Positions 34,408 to 44,955 of a stretch of 64,000 nt of DNA are shown here, piece by piece. This stretch comes from Neostapfia colusana (taxonomy: Eukaryota; Streptophyta; Magnoliopsida; Poales; Poaceae). Under the pieces are notes generated by a model. It had not been told where the DNA came from and did not search any database. It saw nothing but the letters and a program-made list of their open reading frames with translations. The stretch spans positions 18,839,084 through 18,903,083 of the forward strand of contig JASWHV010000016.1 of NCBI GenBank assembly GCA_030760725.1, given 5' to 3'. Both the position numbers and the translations under genes were made by a program. The stretch's first letter is position 1. The number at the start of each line of letters is the position of its first letter.

Positions 34408-35973
34408 TCACTCGGCAGCAGTATGACTGCTGGTGCCATGCACGGGGCACAGCTCGCCTTGGTCACCGTCTGGGGCCGGCGACTGCCGCTGCCTTTTGTC
34501 AGGGCGCGGCCCTCGAGCTCCACTGGGTGCCGCCACTGCGGCAACGGGAGCCGCGGCCGATGACTTCATCTTGCCACTCCCCCGGTTCTTGGCCTTCTTG
34601 CTGCCTCCATAAGAAGCAGCGCCCGATCCGGGCTGTCCTCCTGACTCGGAGGCTGGCAGTGAGTGCCAGTTCCACCCTTCGGCTGCTCTGGCGCACTTGT
34701 CCGCCAGGCTAAAGAGCTCGGAGACATCACGGACCTCTCTGGTCGCGAGTTTCTCAAGCATCTTCTCGTCCCGGACACCCTGCCGGAACGCCATCACCAC
34801 AGAAGCACTTTGAATGTGCGGGATGGTGTTGCGTACCTGGGAGAACCGCTGGATGAAAGAACGCAGCGACTCCCCAGGTTGTTGCTGGATGGCGTGGAGG
34901 TCGAGCTCCGTGCTAGGCCGGGTGTAGGAACTGCCGAAGTTGCCGGTGAACTGCCGGCAGAGCTCTCCCCAGGAAGTTATGGAACCCTGGGGGAGGTTCA
35001 TGAGCCAAGACCGGGCTGGGCCGGTGAAGGCGATGGGGAAGTAGTTGGCCATGACGGCCTCATCCCCTCTTGCGGCAAGTACGGCGGTGGAGTAAATCTG
35101 GAGGAACTCCGCCGGGTTGACGCTGCCGTCGTACTTCTCGGGCAGGTGCGGCCGAAACTTGCGTGGCCACCTCGCAAAGCGAAGGTGGGGTGCCAGGGCC
35201 GGACATCCTGCCCCTGTTGCTGCAGGTGTTGGTGCCACGAACGCTTGGTTCGCCACTGGCACGGTGTACCCCGGTATGAGCAAGGCTGTGCCATAGACCG
35301 GGGGCGCCGTTTGCAGGGCATATGGCTGTGGCATATGCTGCGCGGCGTATGCCTGGGGCAGAGATCGCGTGGCAAAGGTCTGCTCTTCAGGCTGGGTCGA
35401 GGCCGACGTCATGCTGTCGCCAGCCTCCTGGTTGCGACGCCTTTCTCGATGTCGCTCGAGGTACACACGGGCATCCTGGCCCAAGTGGCACCGTTCCAGC
35501 TCTGTCCTCAGGTCCGTCGACTGGAGCCTGGTGGAGCTGGAATCCGCCGCCTGCCCGTCAACCGTTGGCGTGCGCGTCAGCGACACAGCCGGTTGGCCGG
35601 AGCATCGTCCCAACCGAAGTCGAGGGTTTGCGGCGGCGACGACGAGACGGTCTACCTCGCGAATCCACTGCTGGGTCGCTGCCTGAGGCGCGTCCCCAGC
35701 AGGCGGATTGCACAGTAGCGCTCTTGCTGCAGCTAGCGCATCCCCGTGGGGAACGCTCAGCGCTGCAGAAGATCTGACGCTGGTTGGAGCCTGCATTGCC
35801 GGAGTCGGCGTTGCCGGAGTCGGCTGCTGGCTTCCAGCTTGCGCCGACACACTCCGTCCTGAGTGTGTCAACACGTACTCCCCGCTGGTCACGGTTCGCC
35901 GTGAACGTGGGGGAGGAGAGCTTGCCGCTGAAGGAAGCTTGGTCATCTTCGTCGGCAGAAGCTCGTCGCTCAA
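34408..35973 (-). CDS. gag: gag of element E
   Basis: An uninterrupted 521-codon ORF starting about 10 bases after the PBS, in contrast to the broken genes around it. N-terminal Ser/Pro/Ala-rich region; central gag domain (about residues 270-440) with FRPHLPEKYDGSVNPAEFL, WLMNLPQGSI and FGSSYTRP, typical of Tat-lineage gag; then a basic, Gly/Ser/Lys-rich part. The C-terminal knuckle reads CPVHGTSSHTAAE followed by TGA, where relatives have Cys (CXXH-type). Reading through the stop gives DIQRLAERFRKG in frame to about 34305, so the stop probably replaces the last zinc ligand. Gag forms the particle; pol would have to come from another element. Confidence 0.85.
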   Translation of the reverse strand: MSDELLPTKMTKLPSAASSPPPRSRRTVTSGEYVLTHSGRSVSAQAGSQQPTPATPTPAMQAPTSVRSSAALSVPHGDALAAARALLCNPPAGDAPQAATQQWIREVDRLVVAAANPRLRLGRCSGQPAVSLTRTPTVDGQAADSSSTRLQSTDLRTELERCHLGQDARVYLERHRERRRNQEAGDSMTSASTQPEEQTFATRSLPQAYAAQHMPQPYALQTAPPVYGTALLIPGYTVPVANQAFVAPTPAATGAGCPALAPHLRFARWPRKFRPHLPEKYDGSVNPAEFLQIYSTAVLAARGDEAVMANYFPIAFTGPARSWLMNLPQGSITSWGELCRQFTGNFGSSYTRPSTELDLHAIQQQPGESLRSFIQRFSQVRNTIPHIQSASVVMAFRQGVRDEKMLEKLATREVRDVSELFSLADKCARAAEGWNWHSLPASESGGQPGSGAASYGGSKKAKNRGSGKMKSSAAAPVAAVAAPSGARGPRPDKRQRQSPAPDGDQGELCPVHGTSSHTAAE

Positions 35974-35982
35974 GGGAAAAGC

Positions 35983-36000
35983 CCCCTACCTAGCGCGCCA
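35983..36000 (-). promoter_or_regulatory. PBS candidate of element E
   Basis: The minus strand reads TGGCGCGCTAGGTAGGGG directly after the LTR end. The TGG start fits the complement of a tRNA CCA end. I do not assign the tRNA. Confidence 0.65.
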
Positions 36001-36259
36001 AATATCGAAGTGTGTGGTCGACACTTCCCCCGGATCTGCACTGGGCAGCCCGCGGAGGTTCTTTTTCGGATGTGCTAGTCACTTGCGGAGAGCTTAAGCG
36101 TAGGGACGAGTTATGGAGGAGCTTGACACGGCGAGTTTTACGTGGTTCAGGCCGCCGGAGCGTAAAACCCTACGTCCACGGTGAGCTGAGGTGCTCGCTG
36201 TGTTGCTTGTTGCTCAGAACCGGAGTCCTGAGCTTGAGGATGAGTTACGCCTAGGGTAT

Positions 36260-39245
36260 TGTGATGCCCTCAATTCTGTGGAAAACCACGGAACCGAAAA
36301 CTAATGCATATGTGTGCCCTGGATGTTCATCACACATACACATACGTTCCACAAACTGAATTCAGATTATATATTACTACGAATAACAGAGTTTATTACA
36401 ACACCTCATGAGTCTTGGACTCATGCTCACAGCGGATGTCTTTATTTCTACGCAGCGGAAATCTTTATTTAAATGCGGAAGCAAAAACTAATGCAGAAGC
36501 AAAACTAAGCAGAAGTGGCTCCATCTCTACTCCCTCCACAGGCAAGGTTGAGAACAGATCACACGCCATAATGCTCTACTCGGTCTTCATAGTAGCCTTC
36601 TCTTGCTGTTGATGAAGAAATAATAATGCAAGTTTGAGTACAATGATGTACTCAACAAGTGCGGGAAAACACATGATATGCAGCTCATAAACAAGGTAGG
36701 TATAAAAAGGCTTATTTGCAGAAAAGCAGATTTATAAAACCATGATAAAACAGCAACTTAACTTTAGATGAATGCAATCTCAGCATGTATTAAATTACCA
36801 ACATACCTCCATCACTTTCCATGTTCCATCCAAACATTAACCAATCCTGTACCCATACTCACGAATACCTCCTCGTATTCGCTACCATCTCACCTCATGA
36901 AACAACCTCGTCTCGCACCGAGACCAATCTCATATGACTCATCAGTCATACAACCATCTCACCTCCCGAACTAAAAAGTCCCAAACCAAACCATAACCAA
37001 AAACCTTCCCAATAACCATTCCAGTAACCATCCCATCTAATCATGGCAGTTTAGCCAGGTGCTCGTGACCGTAAGCTCAGCTATCATGATAGTTTTAATA
37101 ACTCTGCAGAGTTTGCACCTCTTTACCCACAAGTTTGTGATTTCGTCACCCGTCGGCGACTGCAGAACCTCCATTATACCAGTACACAACCGTCGGTGTA
37201 TGGTCAAGAGATCACAAAATAGCCTTTACAAAGGGGTTACTAGATGTATGGACTCACTAAGGTTTCACCGGCAGGCTAGAATCTCCAATTCTCCCACCCA
37301 CGGGCCCCCTCTTGTGCCATGCAGTTCCCAAGGCAGTCCTCACTCGACTCCCATTCCCCGCGCCTTCCACAGTCCATAACACTCTAGCAACTTACCTAAT
37401 TACTCAGCTAAGCCGCACCCATACTTGGCCTTGTGGTGGCACTGTTATCCTGGCATGTGCATGCATGAACCGGTCCTTAGATCTACGGCAAGTAAAACCA
37501 CCATCTCATGCTACCTCATTCACAAAACCAAGCTTGCCTAGATCTCCCTCCGATCCATGTTCATTAACCTCATCAGTTACTTATTATCAGTACGAGTGCA
37601 GTTAGCTCGACACATCTATCTCGCTTCCCCATCCCATGGACTCAGCGAAGCATAAAAACAAAAAACCATACCCGACTCATAAACTTCCCTGGCGACAAGG
37701 GTGGTTTAACCAAAACTAGTAAACTCCTATAAAAAGGTTTCCCATCATGTTTGACTCAGCACACACACCTTTTCGCAAAACAAAATAGTTTTACTCAAAA
37801 CATAGGATCAACATGGTCAAGGAGCACTTGCCTTGTTCTTGCGGTTCCGGTTGTTCTTGATTCTCAAAACCCTGTTGCTGCAGTTCGTCGTAGACAGCTG
37901 CCTGCTTGTCCTGCTATGTAGGATTCACGTGCATACAAGATTCACAGCAATCAATATCATGCACAAACCCTAAACTAGATGCGATGATGCACATGCATGC
38001 TATCCTATGATTAGTTTCATTAGATTGATCTGTACGTGTTCTTGCATGGCTTGCATGGGCAGAGGTGTTCGGATCAAAGGTGGACGTGGCGATGATCTTG
38101 TCTTTAGATCAAACTGATCATCGAGTGATCTGCCCATGAGAAGGCTTCTGTTCGAAAGGAATTGAAGAACAGATGCAAAGAGATGAACACAATGATATCG
38201 TAAGGTGGTATTGAAGTCCTACCTCACGCTCTTCTTGTCTTCGGGGTCCTCCTCAGACCGCTTGGTTCTCCTCTGATGATCTCCCTTGTTGCGCTTTGGC
38301 GATGTTTTGCTCGGCGAGTTAGGGCTAGGGCTCTAAGTCGTCGGCTCAGGATTTGAAAGAGAAGTTTGTGGTTTCGGCCAGAGATTTTGGGTTCTATTTA
38401 TAATCGGGAAGAGAAGAGTCCTAATCGGATTGGATCCCGAATAAGAGTCTTATTCAGATCTTTGTTGGATCCTAACGTCTTATCTTTGGTAACATCGTGG
38501 AATTTAGATCGGTTTCTGTCACGTACCGGTATCTTTACGCGTAAAAACCGCTCCAGAACTTGCTACCTCCGTGATGATGAGCTCCGGAAGCTCCACGTGT
38601 CCTCCGGGGCCTGGTATCTCCTCGTCCGCAAAGACGAGCCCCGGTTGTGCCGCGTGTCAATCGATCGAGACCCCCCTCTTCTTCGGAGGTGAGCTCCGTG
38701 CATGCCACGTGTGGGTGCCGGTCTTTCCGCCTTTCTTTCCCTCAGGGACATGCCCCGAGGTCGACACGTGTCCAGCAGCGACGGACCTCCGGAGATAAGC
38801 TCCGGTGGCGACACGTGTTCAATAGATCCGGACTTCTCGGAGATGGGTTCTGAGATCAACACGTATCCCGTGCGACTGGTCCCCTGACTTCCGCGAGGAC
38901 TAGCTCCGAAGGTGACATGTGTCCCATGAAAAATGCCATTGCTTCTTCCGCAGAGGCTAGCTCTACGGGCAACACGTGTCCCACAGGGTCGGACCTCTTT
39001 CCAATCGCGGAGATGACCCCCGAGCCTGCCACGTAGCCAGTTTAAAGGCGGACCTCTCCCAATTTCTCGGGGATGAGCTCCGAATACGCCACGTGGTCTG
39101 CTGGCCGTGGAAATTGCCTTCGGTGCTCTCGGAGAGCTTTGTTGGCCATCCTTTTGATACTTGTCTCTGTTCCTTCTTTTCTTAAAATGTTTTTCTTCTT
39201 CATAAAACATGAACATATGCTGACACCCGAGATGAGGGTGTCACA
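36260..39245 (-). mobile_element. Solo LTR (2986 bp) inserted in element E's LTR
   Basis: Flanked by the exact duplication GGTAT (36255-36259 and 39246-39250). The empty site is visible in E's other LTR (CTAGGGTATGAGTTGC at 30357). The ends form a near-perfect inverted repeat, TGTGATGCCCTC / GAGGGTGTCACA. No PBS, PPT or coding sequence follows, so this is a solo LTR left by LTR-LTR recombination. On the minus strand it is homologous to the LTRs of element G over much of its length, for example 37059-37560 against 55140-55570. A TATA box, TATAAATAG, lies at 38394-38402 (minus). Confidence 0.9.
38560..39120. repeat. CACGTG array in the solo LTR (U3 side)
   Basis: About ten units of 46-61 bp with cores near 38594, 38650, 38704, 38765, 38812, 38858, 38914, 38970, 39028 and 39088: mostly CACGTGT or one-base variants. 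Between the cores, GGACCTC and GAGCTCCG/GAGATGA segments recur. It lies upstream of the TATA box in the LTR's own direction. Confidence 0.8.
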
Positions 39246-40076
39246 GGTATGAGTTGCTGGAGTGCGAACCCTTGCTAACGTCGCCTACCCGAGCCTTTTA
39301 TAGTCCAAGGCTCGTGTGGCTTACAAGGGGGGCCCGGGACCTGACAGGTGGTCCCGGGGAGATTGCCTGCCGACTATCGTATCCGCAGTTATGTCGGTAG
39401 TTGTCTCTGGTGAAGGCTTCTGAGTCTTCGTCTTGCCGCCCTGCCCATGCCGCATGCTAGTCGTAGTGGTTGATGACGGCGGGAGCGGCAGGGGATGTCT
39501 TGTCGCTGTGTTTATTGGCTGGCAGGTTCTGACACCGCGCGCCAGTCTGTGATGCGACTGGGCGCAACGGCACCTGACAGAGGCGTGCTCCGCGTCTCCG
39601 CGTCTTGGGAAGGCGCGGGTCTTGAATACCTTGTACGGGTAAGGTATGGGGCGTCTTTAAGCCCGCTGCCTACCGGTCGGGGGCAGACAGCGTTGTCCTG
39701 CTGGACACATGGCGGGCCCGGAGCTCTCCTTAGAGGAGAGGGAGGTCCGGCCCCACAGGACACGTGGAGCCTTCGGACCTCTCCCCGCGGAGGGGGAGGT
39801 CCGGCTTCTGTCGGCCACGTGGCGGGCCCGGAGCTCTCCTCTGAGGAGAGGGAGGTCCAGCCCCGCTGGACACGTGGCGCCTTCGAACCTCTCCCCCGCG
39901 GAGGGGGGGTCCGGCTTCTGCAGGCCACGTGGCGAGTCCGGAGCTCCCCTCTGAGGAGAGGGAGGTCCGGCCCCGCTGGACACGTGGCGCCGTCGGAGCT
40001 CTCCCTGCGGAGAAGGGCGAGATCCTCAGGCATTTTCCCCAGTGCGCGGGGGTACCCCATATCGCGGGTACCGACA

Positions 40077-40960
40077 AAGCCCTTTAGATGGACAGAGGAA
40101 GCACAAGCGGCCCTTGACAGGCTGAAGACATTCCTCACCAGTCCTCCCGTGCTGGCCGCACCCAGGCCAGGCAAGCCTCTCCTTCTTTACATAGCAGCGA
40201 CTAGCCAAGTAGTTTGCAATGCCTTAGTGGTAGAAAGTGAGGAGCCCGATCACACCCAGTCGGTCCAGAGGTCGATTTGATTTGTAAGTAAAGCTCTGAC
40301 CGACTGCGAGGTCCGTTACCCCCATGTGCAAAAGCTTGTATACGCGGTCCTGATAAAAAAACACAAGCTACTTCACAACTTCGAGTGTCATCAGATAAAA
40401 GTAGTGACGGCGCATGGCCTCAGGACGATCATCAACAACCAAGACGCCACAAGCAGAATCACCAATTGGGCCCTTGAGCTCATGGGTCTCTACATATCGT
40501 ACGTACTGCACACGGTGGTTAAATTGCAGGTCTTGGCGGACTTCGTCGCCGAGTGTACAGAGACCCAAACCGCCACTGAGCCAAATGCGCCGAAATACTA
40601 TAAGATGTATTTCGTTGAGTTTTTAGCCGTCAACGAGGCCGGGCCAGCGTGGTACTCATATCCCCCGAAGGAGGCCAACTACAATACGTGTGGTGGCTCC
40701 ACTTCAAAGTGACCAACAACGTCGCTGAATATGAGCAACTCCTCAATGGAATCAAAGCGGCCGTCGGATTCGGCGCCCTGTGGCTCTACGTGCAAGGGGA
40801 CTCCAAGCTCATCGTCAACCAAGTCATGAACGAATCAAGCTGCCGTGACCCACGCATGAAAGCGTACTGTCGTGAGGTCGAAGGGCTCAAGCTCCGCCTT
40901 GTTCCCAGAAGGGACAATGATACGGCCGACTTTCTAGCCAAAATTGCCTCAAGTCGATAA
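40077..40960 (+). pseudogene. pol: RNase H region (two domains) of element H
   Basis: Continues the RT of H after element E: FRWTEEAQAALDRLK and LLLYIAATSQVVCNALV form the RT-linked RNase H start, followed by a stop and frame changes near 40280-40330. A second RNase H, typical of the Tat lineage, lies at 40580-40960 with FKVTNNVAEYEQLL, VQGDSKLIVNQV and DNDTADFLAK. Breaks at about 40280 and 40712 prevent translation. Confidence 0.8.
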
Positions 40961-41107
40961 ACCTCTCCTCCTGGTGTTTTCGTCGAAGACGTCCACGAGA
41001 CGTCTGTTTGAACCGAACAAGAGGGCACAAGCTCCAAAGCAGGAGAGGAGCACCAGACCAGGGAGGACAAGAGCAAGGTTGGCCTTTCTCCTGACTCCTC
41101 CATCCTC

Positions 41108-42362
41108 GTGACCTATCAACGCTGGGAGGCACCCTTCGTCAAGTATCTAAAGCACGGCGAGCATCTGGCCAAAGAAACTAAAGCCTACCGCTTCGCTCGG
41201 AGAGCTAAGTCCTTCGTTATTGTCGGCGACGAGCTTTTCCAGCACAGCATCACGGGGATCCTTCAGCGATGCATCCTGACGGACCAAGGGTGGGCACTCC
41301 TCCTCGACATCCATGAACGGTGGCATGGTGCGGCCACCATGCCGCACCCTGTTCCCTGGTCAAAAAGCATAGCTTCAGGGGTTCTTCTGGCCCACCGCAG
41401 TCAGTGACGCCCAACACATCATGCGCACCTGCAAGGGTTGCTAGTACTTCGCCCGGCAGACACACGTGCCGGCGCTGATCCTCCAGACCATTCACATCAC
41501 GTGGCCTTTTGCCGTTTGGGGGCTCGACCTCCTCGGACCCTTCAAGAAGGCACCAAGGGGCTTCACTGTTCTCCTTGTAGCCATCGATAAGTTCATGAGG
41601 TGGATAGAACCAAAGCCTTTCATCTCGGTGAAGTCCTAAGGAGCGGCAACTTTATTTCGGAACATTGTGTACAGTTTCGGGGTGCCCAATTCCATCATCA
41701 CCGACAATGCAACACAATTCGCTGTGAAGAAGTTTCTGGAATTCTGCGACAAATTCAACATCCAGGTAAACTGGGCTTTGGTGGCTCACCCCCGTACCAA
41801 CAGGCAAGTCGAATGAGCCAACGGCATGATCCTGCAAGGGATCAAACCTCGCATCTTCGATCAACTCAATAATTCTGCCAAGCGATGGGTCGCCAAACTA
41901 CCCTCCGTCCTCTGGAGCCTGCACACCACACCAGACCGGACGACCGGCTTCACGCCCTTCTTCATAACTTATGGATCGGAAGCGGTCCTCCCGGCCGAGC
42001 TCGAATATGGCTCTCCCCGAACAAAAGCCTACGACAAAGACTGGTGTGAAGAAGCCAGGCAGGACTTCGTTGACCAACTAGACGAAGCTCATGACGTCGC
42101 CTTCCTAAGAACAGCGAAGTACCAACAGGCACTTCACTGCTACCACTCGCAACGGGTCCAACCCCGATCCTTCCAGGCAAGCGATCTGGTCGTGCGAAGG
42201 ATCCAAACCAACAAGGAAAAGCACAAGCTATCCTCCTTGTGTGAAGGCCCCTACATGATGGCGAACATCCTATGGCCCACCACATACCAACTAAAGGATG
42301 CCGACGGGAACATCTTCCCCAATGCCTGGAACATCGAAAACCTTAGACGGTTTTACTCGTAA
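41108..42362 (+). pseudogene. pol: Integrase of element H
   Basis: N-terminal zinc-binding part with HERWHG, then frameshifted remnants up to CKGC. The catalytic triad is visible in one frame: Asp 41526 (GLDLLGPF), Asp 41703 (TDNATQF) and Glu 41811 (RQVE), the last followed at once by a TGA (41814-41816). Another stop lies near 41638. From 41826 to 42362 the C-terminal domain is open, with FITYGSEAVLPAE and LKDADGNIFPNAWNIENLRRFY, as in RIRE2-like elements. Confidence 0.85.
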
Positions 42363-43057
42363 CAACCCCGTCCTCCGAGGGAAAGAAAGCAAGTTGGAAG
42401 CCAGAAGATAAGTGCACTCATCCTCTTTCTCAAATTTTACTTTCACGCAAAGTAGGGCCGTGCCTCCCGGGCTCAAGCCCGGGCACACCATCTTATCAAA
42501 AAGGGGCAATACCCCCGACTTCTAATAATTAGAGCCCGGGTGGATCCGCATGACTCAGGTGACACGAGGTGCACCGACCGGCTCGGTCACCACGTGCCAC
42601 TCGGGGGCTACTACTGTCAAGGCACTTACAAAAATTTTCTAAGTACTTCCTTCATGCTTCACAACCTACAGCTAGAACTGCAAAAGTCGTTGGAGCTACG
42701 GATCGAGCGAAGTGCAGGAATGAAAGCAATGTGCTGTTTTTTCCAACCTAGCGTTCGCAACCCTGAATAGAACTGCGAAAGTTCCCAGAAATACGAACGG
42801 AAAGGAAAAATCTAATGCGCATAGGAAAATTTTCTGCTTTTCATATTAGAAGAGCCACGAAGGGTTAGTACATTTGCATTATAGGGGAGTTTTCCGCTTT
42901 TCTTCATTAGAAGAGCCACGAAGGGCCAACACATTCACAATACAAGGGAAGCAGGTAGATGACCGAACAAAGGCCTACAGGAGAATGGTTGAAGTCAATA
43001 AGAAAATTAATGATTACAGGCAACATCCTCAATCCAACGTCCTTGCAAGATCACTTG
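42363..43057 (+). repeat. 3' untranslated region and start of 3' LTR of element H
   Basis: A GC-rich inverted repeat (GGGCTCAAGCCCGGGC region, 42460-42480) is followed by a polypurine-like CTCGGGGGCTACTA (42600-42613) and TGTCAAGGC (42615). This is the layout of Tat elements, where a GGGGGCTACT tract precedes the LTR. The LTR is cut at 43057 by element F and may resume at 50640; its end is not certain. Confidence 0.45.
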
Positions 43058-43921
43058 TGACGAGTAGTTTAGGCCTGATCTTCTGATAGGTAGGTCGATT
43101 GAAGTGGAGATCTCGATGTTGATGATCCGAGGCACTCGAGCAGACCCGAATACCCCTGCAATCACTACACCACTGCTCCGTTGGTTATCAACCGTGCTTC
43201 ACACGCTTGACCTTGCCAAGAAGGCTATCCCTGCAGGTGCAACCGAGAACACAAGCAAGAACGATGAAGATGCAATCTGAAATTGCGAAATTGGGGTCTC
43301 ACAAAACGTAGAACGGTGAAAGTGTTTAATCTGAGCAAAACCCACTGAATATGGCTGGCGTCTGCAGTATTTAAAGGCTAGGGTTCGTCCATAAAACCCT
43401 TAGAGGCGTCCCTAATGGACTCATACGGGATACAAGGCCCAAAAGCCCAATACGATGGTGCAACACCGGATAGAACTCCGAGTTCGACTTTTTTCGGCAA
43501 TTCCCAATGACTCCTGGCGAATTTTAATGTGGGACCAGAACCATTGGAAAGTTTATCTTCTCATCTTACCATGCATATGTAGAACGTCAAAAATAGAGTC
43601 TGTATGCATCCTGGGCGTCCATTTTAATATGGAATGCTCCTGGACTCCAAGTTGAACTCGAGTCCGAGTTGGCGACTGTTTCCATCAACTTGTGGACGTC
43701 CCATCTGGTTCTCCACGTCCCCAAATCCTCCTCCCTTTACTTTTTGATCATGTCCATGGTTCCTAATAACAATTAAATCATTAAATAGCAATCCATTCTC
43801 AAACTCACATGGGTAGAAAGTTAGGAACGAGTTCACCTGCTGATTTAGTAACCGTGCTCGTGCTCTTATTATTGGTCCTTGTATATCAATGTGAGTATCC
43901 ACTGTTGTGATCTCCTCATCA
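43058..43921 (-). repeat. 3' LTR of element F
   Basis: 864 bp; the minus strand starts TGATGAGGAGATCACAACAG and ends CTACTCGTCA. The first 298 bp code for the C-terminus of pol. A TATA-like TTTAAATAC lies near 43367 on the minus strand. Confidence 0.9.
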
Positions 43922-44955
43922 TCCTCCCCCTCTTGAATCGGAGTCGTCCTCGACTCAAGATCATCTTCTTCTCCCAAGTATGGTCGTAAATCTGAAATGT
44001 TAAATGTGGGACTAACCCCAAAATGCGCGGGCAACTCAAGCTTATATGCATTGTCATTGATCTTTTCAACAATCTTAAAAGGACCAGCAGCTCGTAGCAT
44101 AAATTTAGATTTTCTCAAGTGAGGGAATCATTCTTTTCTCAAATGTAGCCATACCAAGTCCCCTGGTTCAAGTTTTACTTCTTTTCTACCTTTACTACCA
44201 GAAATTCTATACTTCTCATCCATCCTTTCAATATTTTTCTTTGTAGTTTCATGCATCTTAAGAATGAATTCAAATCGTTGTGTAGCATCCAAATTTATAG
44301 TGTCAGAAGGAGACAAAGGTAATAAATCAATAGGAGCACGGGGATTGAAACCATACACTACCTGGAACGGGCTTACCTTTGTAGTAGAGTGAACTGACCT
44401 GTTGTAAGCAAATTCTATATGTGGTAAACAATCCTCCCAACCCTTTAAATTTGTTTTTAAAACAGCCCGCAACATAGTGGATAGAGTACGATTTACTACC
44501 TCAGTTTGTCCATCGGTTTGCGGGTGACATGTGGTTGAAAACAGCAGCTTGGTTCCCAATTTATACCACAAAGTTCTCCAAAAATGACTTAAAAATTTTG
44601 CATCACGATCAGAAACAATGGTATTTGGCACACCATGTAAACGAATAATTTCCGTCATAAATAAATCAGCAATGTGTGAGGCATTACCATTCTTATCACA
44701 AGGTATAAAATGTGCCATTTTGGAGAAACGATTAACAACCACAAAAATACTATCCCTCCCCCTGTTAGTCCTAGGCAATCCCAAAACAAAAGCCATGGAA
44801 ATATCCTGCCAAGGTACACTAGGAACATGAAGAGGCATATAATGACCATGTGGGTTAAGTCGAGACTTAGCTTTATTGCAAGTAGTGCATCGTGACACGT
44901 AGCACTCGACATCACGTCTCATCTTTGACAAAAAGGAAGTGTGTGGCCAGCACAT
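43624..44955 (-). pseudogene. pol: Integrase of element F, extending into the LTR
   Basis: Zinc-finger Cys pair CTTC near 44890, then ISMAFVLGLPRT, where the family has MDF: the first catalytic Asp is Ala (codon at about 44791-44793). The second Asp (VSDRDAKF) and Glu (DGQTEVVN) are present. A stop breaks LHLRKE-FPHLRK near 44125. The C-terminal part (44118-43624) has GPFKIVEKINDNAYKLELP, then GPIIRARARLLNQQVN, and ends inside the LTR at 43624. This LTR-encoded tail is characteristic of CRM pol; in CRM a C-terminal motif is linked to centromere targeting. Confidence 0.85.

Larger units (their letters stand above)
30108..40076 (-). mobile_element. Element E: gag-only, non-autonomous Tat-type LTR element
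   Basis: Bounded by TGTCGAAGTG (30108) and GGTACCGACA (40076), flanked by perfect 5-bp duplications AAGCC (30103-30107 and 40077-40081). The LTRs are 30108-30962 and 36003-40076; the latter contains a nested solo LTR. On the minus strand the order is 5' LTR, PBS, gag, about 3.4 kb without pol but with an antisense ORF, then 3' LTR. Gag plus large non-coding interior without pol resembles the Dasheng/LARD type, which depends on a relative for pol. Total 9969 bp, of which 2991 bp are the later insertion with its duplicated target. Confidence 0.85.
36003..40076 (-). repeat. 5' LTR of element E, interrupted by a solo LTR
   Basis: Made of 36003-36259 and 39251-40076 (about 1.08 kb without the insertion). 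The inner end is TATCGAAGTG, one base different from the TGTCGAAGTG of the other LTR. It keeps a segment of about 210 bp (39480-39690) that the left LTR has lost, and a CACGTG array at about 39700-40010 with cores near 39758, 39816, 39868, 39923 and 39978. Confidence 0.85.
29031..43057 (+). mobile_element. Element H: Tat-lineage Ty3/gypsy element, split by E and F
   Basis: Plus-strand pol of the Tat (RIRE2/Grande-like) lineage. RT lies at 29055-30107, interrupted by element E, and continues with RNase H at 40082. A second, archaeal-type RNase H and integrase run to 42362. Joining the flanks of E restores the reading LLQKSKP-FRWTEEAQ with one copy of AAGCC, which proves the split. A PPT-like GGGGGCTACTA and an LTR-like TGTCAAGG start follow at about 42602-42615. 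The CRM-like element F interrupts the region at 43058. The 5' part (LTR, gag, protease) is absent. Confidence 0.75.

Noticed and set aside
34663..35718. 351-codon ORF opposite E gag
   Set aside because: Shadow of gag on the other strand; gag has clear domain text.
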